This document shows positions 11,054 to 22,337 of a DNA stretch of 64,000 bases, piece after piece. Numbering within the stretch: the stretch's first letter is position 1; the number at the start of each line of letters is the position of its first letter. The position numbers and the translations under genes were made by a program. This DNA is from Lutjanus erythropterus (Eukaryota > Chordata > Actinopteri > Lutjaniformes > Lutjanidae), in contig CM034604.1 in NCBI GenBank assembly GCA_020091685.1, positions 7,793,682 to 7,857,681 on the forward strand, written 5' to 3'. The notes under the pieces are model-generated. The model saw nothing but the letters and a program-made list of their open reading frames with translations. It was not told the DNA's origin and ran no database searches.

Positions 11054-11941
11054 TCAAGAGAGCTTAGAATGAGTAAAATCACCTTGAAATATTTTCCCAG
11101 AAATGATCATTCTGAAAGCTGATCGAAACCAGCTGTAAAAGAAACCATAGATGAATGGATTGAGCATCGAATTTGACCATCCAATCCATGTAAATGCAGT
11201 AAAGACAGGAATTGGTATTGTGTAATTAGTCACAGGTTCCAAGACCCAACAAATAAAGAAAGGAGCCCAACAGATCAGAAAAACTCCCATCACAATAGCC
11301 AGAGTTTTGGTCGCCTTTCTGTCCATCTTACTTTCAGACTTTGTGCTCTGACAGGTTGTGTTCTGGATGCTGCGTGCCTGTCTCTTTGCCACAATCAAAA
11401 TCTTTAGGTAGAAGATGGACGTTATGATAGCTGGGAGGTAAAAACCCAAAATATATTGCAAATCCATACTTGAGAGGCTAAGAGCAGATAGAGTCCAGCT
11501 CAGTAAGATCATGATCATGATAACACGGACATTTATTTTACTACTGTACTTCAGAGGCTGACACACAGCAAAATATCTGTCAACAGAAATAAAGCACAAG
11601 TTCCAAACAGAAGATGTGCAGAGATAGAAATCAATAGCGCTTTGTACATCACAAGAGCTTATTGTTGTCGGTATCAAGCCATAAGGCAAAAGTAAAACCC
11701 CGAGAAGAAGGTCAGCTACAGCAAGAGAGAGGACGAGGTAGTTTGTAGGAGTGTGGAGCTGTTTGAAATAAATGATAGAGGTCATTACAAGAAGGTTCCC
11801 ACATATTATAAGAACTGATAGAGTTCCAAAAAATATATATATTAAATAAGTGATGTTGACGGCTGCTGTTGTTGATACATAACAGAGAATTTTGTCCTGA
11901 TGAACCCCATCAGACCTGTTAAGAAAAATGTTAGTTTCCAT
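11054..11941 (-). CDS. Trace amine-associated receptor, complete, short loop 2
   Basis: An intact 295-codon single-exon frame. It has an N-glycosylation site (NRS) near the N-terminus, TM1 with GNLLV, TM2 with [11 protein letters not shown]3 with D3.32 and DRYFAVCQPL, TM6 with ICWAPFFICW, and TM7 with NSMLNPFIYGFFYSWF, an exact match to the TAAR fingerprint NSxxNPxxYxxxYxWF. The expected role is G-protein-coupled detection of amines in olfactory sensory neurons. Odd point: only 12 residues separate the end of TM4 (SWTLSAL) from TM5 (FYLPAI), against 35 in the TAAR remnant at 24.5 kb. Most of extracellular loop 2 and its cysteine (partner of C3.25) are absent; the affected codons are at 11454-11489. 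Usual TAARs are about 330-345 residues. Ligand unknown; receptor function not assured. Confidence 0.93.
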   Translation of the reverse strand: METNIFLNRSDGVHQDKILCYVSTTAAVNITYLIYIFFGTLSVLIICGNLLVMTSIIYFKQLHTPTNYLVLSLAVADLLLGVLLLPYGLIPTTISSCDVQSAIDFYLCTSSVWNLCFISVDRYFAVCQPLKYSSKINVRVIMIMILLSWTLSALSLSSMDLQYILGFYLPAIITSIFYLKILIVAKRQARSIQNTTCQSTKSESKMDRKATKTLAIVMGVFLICWAPFFICWVLEPVTNYTIPIPVFTAFTWIGWSNSMLNPFIYGFFYSWFRSAFRMIISGKIFQGDFTHSKLS

Positions 11942-12540
11942 GCATAAATGATGATAACCAGTGAACTAGCATTTGTGATAACATGCTTTAAATCAAGAAA
12001 ATTAACAGTTTCTAGTTTTCTGTAGAGAGAGATTTTCAGTTAGTTTTAGTGCTCTGTGTGTTTCACACTGTACCTGTTTGGTTTGTGCATCTGTACTGAT
12101 GGGAGCTCTTGGTCTGTGACACTGAGCAGTATATTTGGATCAGAGTTGTTATTTTGGGCTCATTAGCATATCGTGGTCAAGGGAGTCTCTTAAAGGAATA
12201 GTCAGTATAGTTTGATATTGCACATCTCGTAAACTTGAAGGACTTATAAAGATGAATTAAAATAAGAAACCAGAGCAACACAGGCTGAGATATCATGACT
12301 TTTTGTTCATAAAATATGTGGTAGTTCCAATAATGCAACTCTATCCTGGTCTCTTCAGGCTGCATCCAAACAACATGACTTTACACTTTTAAATTGCATG
12401 GTTGCATACACCAAAGTACAATTCTGTTTGCATGTGACACATCAATTCTTCCCATTAACTTTTGGGGAGAGAATATCCACAGTCAGACAACCTTCATTGT
12501 CATGCATATTCAGGTGACCTTCATCATCATAATGACAAAA
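11942..12540 (-). promoter_or_regulatory. Conserved TAAR upstream module, copy 2
   Basis: Near-identical to copies 1 and 3 over at least 240 bp, then extends through the distal block (12350-12520) that is displaced in copy 1. It has TCATTAGCATATC (12160-12172), a homeodomain/POU-like core. A CTCTCTCTACAG pyrimidine tract on the gene strand (12020-12031) lies about 80 nt upstream of the ATG and could be a splice acceptor. No donor is conserved among the three copies, so an intron is not established. Confidence 0.45.
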
Positions 12541-14095
12541 TTAAACGCTTAGTTAACATCGTGAAAAAGACGCAGTTTGGGTAGGTTTAGGCAACACAAC
12601 TACTTGGTTAGGTCAGAAAAGGAAAATGGATTGGGTTAAAATAAGTATGCTAAAAAGAATTATGAAATACATCTAATACATTACTATTCCACATCTTCAC
12701 ATTACTCCAGGTTCGCAGTTTTAAAGTTAATGTACCTTAATTTCTCAATTTGCCCGATAAGTCAACCTCATGATTTATGTTGTACTTTGAGCCTTCAGAA
12801 AATTGGTGTAAAATCATTCATTTATCATTTTGTGTAAATTTACATTACTCATCATTGGACACTTCGAGGTCTGGATAGAAGGGAGTTGGGGTGACAGCAG
12901 AGCATCATGCATCATTCTGTGTCTGGCAAGGCCTTATTCAATTAAAGGTGCTGCACCGCCTTCATACCCCTAAAATCAAACTCCAAAATGTTCCCAGCTC
13001 TCAAACACTCCACATCATTCATTCCAAAGCTCTATTGTCAAAAACTAAAATCAATCATAATTGTTTCTATTCATGGTTGTCTGTTTTCTACTATAAGCTT
13101 TATAGGTTTTCTTTAACATCCCAACAAAGTAGGCTTTTACACACAAATCCTTACCAAATGAATAATAATGATTGAGTATGACAGAGCTGAGAGGTCACAG
13201 AGGTGGGGCCTTCTAAGTAGCCAACTACAGTATTTTTGAGTGAGAACAAAAAAAATCTATCTATTTAAATAGTTTTATATATAGACTTGTGTATCAATTG
13301 TGATTTTAGTTCATGTGAAAATTTAATTATGACAACCACAGAGCAGACAAAGCCCCCTGTGATTTTTTTGCCATCCCCCTTAGGGGGCCCCGGACCCCAG
13401 GTTGGGAACCAAACAACCAGATTAGGACACTTACTGCAGTTCAAGCTGATCTGGCTGATTTGGTTATCTCTTCTGCCACTATGAAATCCTCAAAGGCACT
13501 GCATTTGGCATAAAAAATATGCTCATGTATTAATATTACAAACTCATCAGGTAGACAGAGAGAGAGAGGACAGAGAGAGTAATTAGCTTACTGTAATCCT
13601 AAAAGTAAAAAAAAAACAAAAAACAAATTCTGAGTTCTCCTCTCACTTGTGGACAGGGCACAACTGGGCTAATGCAGCGGACAGGTTGAGAAGCAACAGT
13701 GTGTAAGTCTGTCTTTTAATACAAATACTTGCCAGCAGAAGAGTCCGAATCAGAGAAAAATCAGTGTAACTATGGTGTTTCTTCCTACAGAAGCTCTGGT
13801 CTGTCCTCGGCTCTCTCCGGCTGTCAGCTGCTGTGTGTTGGTCCTGTGGCTCAGCTCAAGCCCAGTCCTCACTTGTGATTTCACAGCAAAAAAATAGTAC
13901 TTTCCCTCATTTAGGTTACTGGTAACTTCAGGATGCAGACACGCTGAATTCCGCCATATTGCCCAGTTGTTTCTGTCGTTTCACTGGCAATGCATGCTTA
14001 CAAATTTGAGGGGGGAGAGAGTACTGAAGGGAGGGATGTGCTTTTCTGGCTTTTGTTTTCCATTATCAAATGTCTCTCTCCAAAATTACTCCCTC
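12541..14095. other. Intergenic, no gene recognised
   Basis: Non-coding. 13365-13412 (TAGGGGGCCCCGGACCCCAG ... TTGGGAACC) resembles the end of a common fish interspersed repeat. Short (GA)n and poly-A tracts lie near 13555-13620. Confidence 0.4.
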
Positions 14096-14606
14096 AAATT
14101 TTAACTGAAATTACTGGCGCCTTAGGTTAACACCTGTATCATTACCTCATGTTATGGGAATTGCTGTGTAAATATGTTGATATGCATACAGCTGCCTAAA
14201 TAAAATGAAGTATATGCATGATGAAGTAGAACCTAAGAGTGACTGTTCTTTTTCCATCTGCAGCCAAAACATATTATGTAGGCACAGACTAAAAACTACT
14301 GATCATTTCAACATTAATTAATTCCTGGTGTTTCATTCACAGAAACAGAGCTGTACTGCATCCGTTATGCAGCACTGAATACATACAGTAAGAAATACAG
14401 AAAATAATCAGATCCTATGATGATTTACAGACAATGACATTAAGATTATTGTATGTTTAGTGTTTGCTACCTCCTGCTATCTGTGTACTGAGTCGTACAT
14501 ACAGATACTTTATGCATAGTACAGTGGCTAATTTTATATGAGCTGCAGTAGAAAGAGATATAAATCTTCAGAGACAAACTAGTGATGATTACCAGCAAGT
14601 CATGAG
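14096..14606. repeat. TAAR 3' flank block, second copy
   Basis: 14096-14235 pairs with 9536-9670. The part nearer the gene (14300-14606) shares weaker landmarks with 10850-11053, such as GACTGAATACATACA(A/G)TAA. This shows that the duplicated unit included the 3' flank. Confidence 0.65.
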
Positions 14607-15509
14607 TCAAGAGAGCTTAGAATGAGTAAAATCACCTTGAAATATTTTTCCAGAAATGATCATTCTGAAAGCTGATCGAAACCAGCTGTAAAAGAAACCA
14701 TAGATGAATGGATTCAGCATTGAATTTGACCATCCAATCCATCTTAATGTAGAAAACACAGCAACTGGTATTGTGTAATTAGTCACAGGCTGCAAGACCC
14801 AACAAATGTAGAAAGGAGCCCAACAGATCAGAAAAATTCCCATCACAATAGCCAGAGTTTTGGTGGCCTTTCTCTCCATCTTACTTTCAGACTTTGTGCT
14901 CTCAGAGGTTGTGTTCTGGATGCTGCGTGCCTGTCTCTGTGCCACAATCAAAATCTTTATGTAGAACGCGGACATCATGATAGCTGGGAGGTAAAATCCC
15001 AAAATAAAATGTACATTTAAACTGAAGTGGCTAAGAGCAGATATAGCCCAGCTCAGGAAGATCATGATCATGATAACACGGACATTAATGTTAGTACTGT
15101 ACTTCAGAGGCTGACACACAGCAAAATATCTGTCAATGGAAATAAAGCACAAATTCCAAACAGAAGATGTGCAGAGATAGAGATCAATAGAGTTTTGTAC
15201 TGAACAAGAACTCATCGTAGTCGGTATCAAGCCATAAGACAAAAGTAAAACCCCAACAAGAAAGTCTGCTACAGCGAGAGAGAGGATGAGGAAGTTTGTA
15301 GGAGTGTGGAGCTGTTTGAAGTAAATGATGGAGGTTATTACAAGAAGGTTCCCACATATTATAAGAACTGATAAGGAGCCAAAAAATACAAATAGTAAGT
15401 AAGTAATGGCGGTGGCTGCTGTTATGTCGGGTACATCTGCTGATAAAAAACAGAGATATTTGTATTCATAATCATCATCAGACCTGTTGACAAAAGCGTT
15501 AGATTCCAT
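14607..15509 (-). CDS. Trace amine-associated receptor, complete, short loop 2
   Basis: An intact 300-codon single-exon frame, a close paralogue of the gene at 11054. NRSD glycosylation site, GNLLV in TM1, D3.32 and DRYFAVCQPL in TM3, ICWAPFYICW in TM6, and the TAAR fingerprint NSMLNPFIYGFFYSWF in TM7. The C-terminus (GKIFQGDFTHSKLS) is identical to that of its neighbour, while the first 40 residues and TM4-TM5 differ more. Loop 2 is again cut to 12 residues between SWAISAL and FYLPAI (codons at 14997-15032), removing the loop cysteine although C3.25 (SSCSVQ) is kept. Histidine falls at about 5.42, so the acidic residue used there by diamine-binding fish TAARs is absent. Probably an olfactory amine receptor. 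Confidence 0.93.
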   Translation of the reverse strand: MESNAFVNRSDDDYEYKYLCFLSADVPDITAATAITYLLFVFFGSLSVLIICGNLLVITSIIYFKQLHTPTNFLILSLAVADFLVGVLLLSYGLIPTTMSSCSVQNSIDLYLCTSSVWNLCFISIDRYFAVCQPLKYSTNINVRVIMIMIFLSWAISALSHFSLNVHFILGFYLPAIMMSAFYIKILIVAQRQARSIQNTTSESTKSESKMERKATKTLAIVMGIFLICWAPFYICWVLQPVTNYTIPVAVFSTLRWIGWSNSMLNPFIYGFFYSWFRSAFRMIISGKIFQGDFTHSKLS

Positions 15510-15995
15510 CCATAAATTATCATAAACAGTGAATTAACACTTGTAATAACATTCCTTAAATGACGGAAATTAATAGGTTGTAGTTTTCTGTAAAGAGAGA
15601 TTTTCAGTTAGTGTTAGTGCTCTGTGTGTTTCACACTGTGCTTGTTTGGTTTCTGCATCTGTACTGATGGGAGCTCTTGGTCTGTATCACTGAGCAGTAT
15701 ATTGGATCAGAGTTGTTATTTTGGGCTCATTAGCATATCATGATCAAGGGAGTCTCCTAAAGGAGTAGTCAGTATAGTTTGATATTGCACATCTTGTAAA
15801 CTTATGACGATTAATTAAAATAAGAAACTAGAGCAACAGAGGCCGAGATATCATGACTTTTTGTTCCTCAAAGTGTTGGTCAATCTGCATCCAAATTACA
15901 CAACTATACACTTTCAAAGTGCGACACAGCTGTTCTTCCCATTGACTTCTGGGGAGAGAATATGCATAATCAGAAGATTTTCATTGTCACCCATA
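15510..15995 (-). promoter_or_regulatory. Conserved TAAR upstream module, copy 3
   Basis: Shares with copies 1 and 2 the blocks TTTCTGTAAAGAGAGATTTT, GCTCTGTGTGTTTCACAC, GGGAGCTCTTGGTCTGT and TCATTAGCATATCATG, and then the distal block at 15875-15990. The CAG-pyrimidine tract (15598-15610 inverse) is kept. Confidence 0.45.
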
Positions 15996-17763
15996 GTGAT
16001 GATCCATGGACCGGGCACATGAGTATGTTTCACGACTGGCATTCTTTGTCATCTGTGATGTGAAAATATTAGCTTTTCACATAGTTAGAGAAAGTGAAAG
16101 TGTGCATCAGCTGATAGTTCAGTTATAAAATCAGCGGGCCTGTGGAGCTTCTCTCCTGAGTTTTCAGCAGCTGTTGTCCAGCATCACCTTCACTTGCACA
16201 CTCTGCACTTGCACTCCTTCGCGCCATGAATTAGGGGGTTATTTCAACCAAACCAGATTTGCTGATTGTTAGGAGAGTGAAAAGATAAACCGAGATATCT
16301 TGGAATCTTGGGAGTTTGGCGAGAGAAATAAATCACCTGATTCTGGTTAAAGTGTAACAGTGAGAATTCAGTTTGCAATCAGCACTGTCAAACTAGATAA
16401 AAAACACTAACCCAGTGAATGGTAACTGCTCAGACTCTACTGCTACTTCTGCACGTAGGTCAGAGGCAGACTCAGGCACAGCGAGTTCCTCTTCTTAGGT
16501 AATATGACGCGACATTGAAAAAAACACGTTTTTTAAGAGCCTTGCTCCAACAAACCAAATTTTCCTTTTATTTTTTGTCTTTAGGTCCAAACAATCTTAA
16601 ATTAAGTTTTAAAAATGTCATTTTATGCAAGATTATGCATAAATCTCATGAGGACATATAACCTGCAAGTTTCACTTTAAACAGAACGTATGCTACTCTT
16701 TAAAAAGTTCCTTTCCATAATGTTGTCAGACACTTAGAATAACAGTCTGAGCTGGTCAGTGGCAAAAACAAGCACAAGTAAACAAGCCAGTGTCACTATC
16801 CTGTGGGCTCTGCTGTGTGCTGGTGTGGCTGTGGCTCACAGTGCATCACCTGCGGTCCTTTTCTCCTCTTTCATCACAGTTAGTTTTGTGGTGATTTAGA
16901 GAATCGGTTTGTAAAATTTACAACATGTCAGAGCTTAAAAGCATTAGTATGGGCCCCTGAGGGCTGTACTACGAAGGGTACGTACAGTGAGAGCATTGCT
17001 CTCTTTTGCAGGAACGCCCTGATCACATTCATACACAGTTATGCATTCACACCTGGAAGCTGCCCAGTACAACCACAATCTTATCTGCTGGCCACTGAGC
17101 AGCTCCACTGGAGCGGTTGGGGTTAAGGGCCTTGCTCAAGGGCACCTCTGTGGTGGTAATGAGGGAGGGGCAAGTGCTGCACTTTTCCTGCCGGTCAGGG
17201 CCAGCTGTGAAAAGCACCACTCTTTAATGTATTATTTTCCTAATGTTCTTCATGAACGATAAAGATAAACTGAGGGAACACATTAAAAATGAAAAGCTGC
17301 TGAGCTGTACGATCGTAATATCACTGAAGCCGTATCATGTATATATGACATAATGTAATGTAACAGCAACACAAACTGTATGCATCACGTTGCCATGGGA
17401 ATCTCTGTTTGGAGATGCAAATTTATTTTTTCCCATTTGCTTCAGATCATATTAACACTTGAAAGTTATAGTGTGTCATCCATACACTGAAAGAATGATG
17501 AAGCAGCTACACACCACTTGAAAACTATTTACTATTTAAAGTCCATTTTGTATTGCTGATACTGCAGCTTAGGACACTGATTAGAAAATAGTCTGTCCTA
17601 TTTGTCATGGAATGAATGGTTCAATGATTTGGCCAAAAATGTAAAATTCAGCATCATGTTTCAAGCTGCTGTATGAAGTTTAACTGTTTAATGTGCAGTT
17701 GTCATGTTCGAAATAAACAGCAGCATTAAGATCGCATTCAGTCAGTCACTAATTTTCTGATAG
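15996..17763. other. Intergenic, no gene recognised
   Basis: Non-coding. Contains the retroposon listed at 17030-17205; otherwise only short chance frames. Confidence 0.4.
17030..17205. repeat. Teleost interspersed retroposon fragment
   Basis: The stretch with CTGCCCAGTACAACCACAAT, CACTGAGCAGCTCCACTGGA and GGGTTAAGGGCCTTGCTCAA is a highly repeated fish sequence family (LINE 3' tail or SINE). Recognition is from memory of the family, so the exact class is uncertain. Confidence 0.55.
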
Positions 17764-18658
17764 TAGGCATGCCACGATTCACTCAACTCACGATACAATT
17801 CGAATCACGATTCAGGGTTCACGATACAATTCGAATCACGATTCGAATCATGTACAACACAAAATTAATTTACAGGCAAATGACTGATTTTCTTATCTTT
17901 ATTATTTCTCTTACATGGGATTTACACCAGGCGCGCCTGCGCCGCGGAACGGCTGTGCCGCGGTTTTGCTCCGTCATGCACACGACTTCAATTTACACCA
18001 GCAGCGTTTCAGAAGCGTTTCAGGAGCGGAGCGTTTTGCCCGTCTGATTATGTTTACTTGCTCTGATTTTGTTGATTAAGTCCTCTTTCCTTGCTCTTTG
18101 TGCTTCTACCATGGATAAGCAGACTACGTAGTTAAATTGTTTCTTTTCTGTCTGTCTTTATGATCGCGAGTCTGCACGGGGTGTTTTATTTTGAAAATCA
18201 ACCGGATTCTCTCCTGTTTTCCGTGCCTGACTTCCTGCCCATTCGACCAGCTCTGTGCCAATTGACGCGCCATCCGTCGAAAATAGACTCGCTGCGTATT
18301 CTCTGCGGAGCAGAGCGCCAAGCCGCTTCTGGGACGCTGCTGAGACGCACCGCGGCGCTTCTGGTGTAAATTACAGCATTGACTAGAATGGGTTCTTCTT
18401 CTTCTGGCTGCTGCACTGTTTGTTTGTGACCTGCATAGGCACGCTGCGCACCCCGACTTCCTGTTGTAGCTGGAGCGGCGCTAGCACGTCACACGTAGCG
18501 CCGCATATAGTGACGTTGAACAAGAACGTAGTTTAACTCGAGTGCGCCCTCTGCTGGCCTGGAGGCCACATCGCGATTCATGGTTTAATTAAATCGATTC
18601 GAATCGTATTTAAAAAAATCGATTTAAATCGATTTTTTCAAAAATCGCGGCATGCCCA
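17764..18658. mobile_element. hAT-type non-autonomous transposon with 8-bp TSD
   Basis: Perfect 8-bp duplications TCTGATAG flank the element at 17756-17763 and 18659-18666. The ends are inverted: left TAGGCATGCC, right GGCATGCCCA. An 8-bp target duplication with short inverted ends is diagnostic of hAT transposition. The element is 895 bp, has no transposase frame, and has subterminal AATCGATT-rich direct and inverted motifs. Its centre is unusually GC-rich compared with the flanks and holds a nested element. Confidence 0.85.
17919..18372. mobile_element. Nested GC-rich element inside the hAT
   Basis: Begins ATTTACACCAGGCGCG and ends CGCTTCTGGTGTAAAT, an inverted terminal repeat of about 12 bp (TTTACACCAG). 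The interior is much richer in CG than the host hAT ends. Superfamily not determined; no convincing coding region. Confidence 0.55.
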
Positions 18659-18666
18659 TCTGATAG

Positions 18667-19127
18667 CGTTCTTCTTCTCCTGCTTTATTTGCAGAGACAG
18701 TGTTGCTTTTTGCCATAATATATTTTGTATATTTTCCAAAGCTCTTAATTATAACAACTTGATCATACAGACTGAAGTGAGCAGCTCACAATCGTTTCAC
18801 TTTGTGTGGAAGAAGAATCAAATGAAGCACCAAATGCCCCTTTTTATGTGAGCACACTCAGAGTCTGAAGAAGAAAGTCTGGGTTAACAAATAAAGCTGA
18901 TAGCCACGTCGTGACACCCGTTACCTCTGACTGGGGCTTTAAGTTTTGTCGAGCCAGCTCACGCAAAGAAATCCTGGCTGTGCTGAGCTTCCTTTGTAAT
19001 ACAGCTGTCAGGTGTGTGGTAGTCTGTGCTCTGGCCTTGTTGATGAATGTGTACCTATTTGTAATAATGAGTATTCAAGAATAAGCTCCAATGTTACAAA
19101 TTTCTTACTCAATCTTTCCCACAATTA
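18667..19127. other. Intergenic, no gene recognised
   Basis: Non-coding. From about 19050 it begins to resemble the TAAR 3' flank block near 9950. Confidence 0.4.
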
Positions 19128-19440
19128 CATGGAGTCTCTTGTTTACAAGCAATAAATAATCTTTAGGAATAATAAAACAAAGACAGATATTGTGTTTGAG
19201 TATTTAATTGCTCTTCATCTCACTCTATCAACACATTTTCTGTTTACCATGACATGTAATACACCATCTTGTAGAGGGCAACTTTATCTTTATCTTGTGC
19301 TTACATCTCACATCGATCTAAATTCATTTGTGCTTAATCAAGTCACCACAAACTAATTGCTAAATAATAGACACGATACACAGAGAATGGGTAAGTGTAG
19401 TAAGTAAACTCATTTTTGCCACAGGAACCCCAACACAGCT
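19128..19440. repeat. Orphan copy of the TAAR 3' flank block
   Basis: Homologous to 10025-10310: TTTACAAGCAATAAATAAT, GAGTATTTAATTGCTCTTCA and ATCTAAATT(A/C)ATTTGTG are shared in the same order. In the 10-kb copy a TAAR stop lies about 750 bp to the right. Here that position is occupied by retroelement sequence and no TAAR is found. Confidence 0.7.
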
Positions 19441-19580
19441 CATTTGGACCTGATTGAGGTGACGCGTAAAAGGTTTAGAGTTTAAAGCAGTTTTTGATGG
19501 CAGCTCTGTCTCAATGAATTTTCCATCCTAAAATGTAAAACCGTTCAAAAACTATGTTGTAGTGTGTGTGCATTGATTGG

Positions 19581-20954
19581 TCAGTGATTAAATAAGAGAC
19601 AACTTGCAGTCTTGCAAGTTGTAAAACAGGAGTCTGTCATGTCCTGCAAACTGGGGTGGAAGCCATGGGTGAAATCCTGAACAAGAAAGTCGACAAACTC
19701 ACAGTCTAGGTGGTTCTGTAAGGCAGAAGCAAGGGCGTTGATTTTAACTGGGGTGTTAAGGTACTTACACAAGCTGTGCTTGGTTGGATTATGTGGACAA
19801 GCTGGCCTGGCATGGGCTCCGCCACAGAAGGAGCAGGTGTGGAGGAATCTGCAGCTCGAAGTGTTGCATCCAAGGTTGTTAAAGTTATTGTAGATTATCC
19901 TCCCATCTTGGTAGAGGACTGGTCTCCCTCTTCTATCTACGTCCTTGGGAAGGGGGCTGGGTGGGATGGTGCACTGCAGAGATCACAACACAGAGAGGAC
20001 CGAGCTGCAATACAGTTCGGAGTCTAGTGCCCCCCAGTAGGTGCCCTGGAAAAATTGCTGCAGACGTCCAGCAGCTTGGGTAGCAAAAAGAGTGTGGTAT
20101 GTGTGAAACCTCTTGCCCCTTAAGTGCAAGGCAAGGTCAAGGATCAGTGACAGGTAGTCATCTAACTCTGACCTTTGCTCAGGGAAAATGGAACAGATGA
20201 TGTCACAGGGGTAAAAGAAGAGATAGTGGGAAGCTGAAGGCTTTGGCCGATGGTGCTAAGGTTGATTGTCGATATAGGAGCGGTTTGTGGGGCTGTGGGA
20301 CAACGCTGGAAAGCCGGAAGAGGTCGGGAAGCATGGAGAATGAGTGGAGTTTTGCTGTGACTTGGTGAATAGTTGGTAATATAGTTTTTCCTTGTTGTCA
20401 GTGCGACACAATGGGATGTTTCGCTGGCTGAGGCTGTGCTTCAGGTGAGCGATTGTCCACTTGGATATGTTGGGAGTGAAGGGATGGTGTGTGTTGGCTG
20501 GGTGAGTGACGGTCTCCACGGCTTCGTCTGTCTTCGTCTGTCATCAGCAGGTCGGAGATGTGCATCTTGGAGGAGGAATGTTCCCCAAACATCGATGCCA
20601 GGATCTCCTCCTGGAGCTGCTGGACGGTGAAGGCCCGACAATGTTGGAGGTATCAGAGGATGGATGCCAAGATTGTTGGGGAACGTGGATGGCTGACCGT
20701 AACTGTGGATGCTGAGGTGGTAGGATGTGAGGAGATGGGAAGGACACAGGTAAGACAGGAATGGAATAAAGGAATATTACGGACTGGATTTCTTTGAGTT
20801 TCTGGAAGGGAATAAGGATTTCATTTCTCGCTGTGATTTGCGTTGCTTTAATACACTGATTACACTCAATCTTAAATGCAGTGGTTTTGTGTTGTTTGTT
20901 GCCTTGCTGGGTGATGGTTGTATTTTCTTTAAGGAAAAAAGAGTTTTGTTGCAC
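19581..20954 (-). pseudogene. Decayed gag-like ORF of a YR-type retroelement
   Basis: On the minus strand several broken frames fall in a consistent order: a Pro/Ser-rich N-terminus (20954-20544), a SAP-like stretch with WTIAHLKHSL (20470-20260), a region on about 20150-20020, then a cysteine/histidine zinc motif CSFCGGAHARPAC (19797-19835), followed by TPVKINALASAL and FVDFLVQDFTHGF (19765-19640). This order is what I know from the first ORF of teleost tyrosine-recombinase (DIRS/Ngaro-like) retrotransposons. No reverse transcriptase or recombinase follows to the left, so the copy is truncated and frameshifted. Confidence 0.55.
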
Positions 20955-22337
20955 ATGCCCTTATTTCATTACCTTATGTGCGGTTGACTACTTCAAAAAA
21001 AATTCTGACTCACACCCTGACGATGTATTGTTAGGCACTGACCTAACTGGCACCCTAAGCAAATACAGTCAGACCGTTACAACTAAATATTACTTTAATG
21101 GCCATCAAATTCTGTATTTAATCTGATTTTTCTGTTCTGTACAAGCAACATTGATTGCATGTCTGTCCATCCTGAGAGAGACAGCCATTAGATAATCTGC
21201 CACATATACACTCAGGACAAATTCCCAGCAAGTGGCACAAAGTTACAATGATTTGGCAAAAAAAATAAAATAAATAAAAATAATCAGCAAATCATGAATG
21301 TATAAAATAATAGATAGATAAGTAAATCCGTGTGCTCTGACGAATGTAATATTTTCTCTAAAAATCTACTCAAGAAAGAGTAAAAAGTATGCTGTGATAA
21401 ACTACTCTGACAAGTTAAATTTACTCCTAAATGTGACCTAAGTTCATGGAACTGATCTGATCTGAATTCTGCTTTTTGAAACATGATCACAACATTAATC
21501 TGGTATACCAGGAGCAAGCACCCTCCGTGCTGGAATTCATGCAAAGATGACTATGTACTTGACGTAGTATTCTGATGAGACATTACTATCTTCCAGTATG
21601 TTCAAAGGAAACTGAATTGAACGGGACTGTACTGAATTGGATTTGTTTTAACATTTGTTTTGTTGCATCACCTTTGACCATCATTAATTTATTTGTGGGT
21701 GGGAGTGTTCAGTGGGGTATTAGAGAGACTCAGACAAATTTCAAAGAAGCCATGTTGTTGTGGAAGTCATAGGGATAAGGATAGTTTTGTTTTGTTTTGT
21801 TTTTTTGTCACAAGACTGCATGCGTTTTCAACCAGTAGTTAGAGATGGAGATCTCCCGACAGCCAAACAACAGAAGCAGCGACCTGGGACAACTACTGAA
21901 GAACATTTTAAACCACAACAAACATGTCAAAAACATTTGCAGTGATCCACAACAGGATAATAAATTAAAAGACTCTGAATGGCTTTAATCATAAGCCACA
22001 TGCAAAAGATGCCAATTCTTTCCGACTATGTGAATGGAAACTGTCTCAGGGTTTGATTTTTTGAGTTTTTTAGAAAAAAGTAATCTCAGGTTCATGAAGC
22101 TTTGTAAACTTGTATCAAGTTTTTTAAAGTTTTTTGTTTTGTTTTGTTTTGTTTTCTTGCAGCTCTGACTGGTTTTATTTAACAGGTGATGAGAATCTAA
22201 TACAATGTTAATAAATGTTGGATTAACAGCAAGCCTGGTCTCATATGATGATATGATGATATGTTCACAAAGTAGATTATGAAGAAAGGAATTTATGACA
22301 GAATCAGAGAGAGAGTAGACGTGTCTGCATCTTGAGC
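20955..22337. other. Intergenic, no gene recognised
   Basis: AT-rich. Short (TTTTG)n microsatellites at about 21785-21808 and 22133-22156. Stops at the second gap. Confidence 0.4.

Noticed and set aside
11942-12080. Short 5'-UTR intron with donor CAG/GTACAG in the TAAR upstream module
   Set aside because: The donor is present only in copy 2; the acceptor-like tract alone is not enough.
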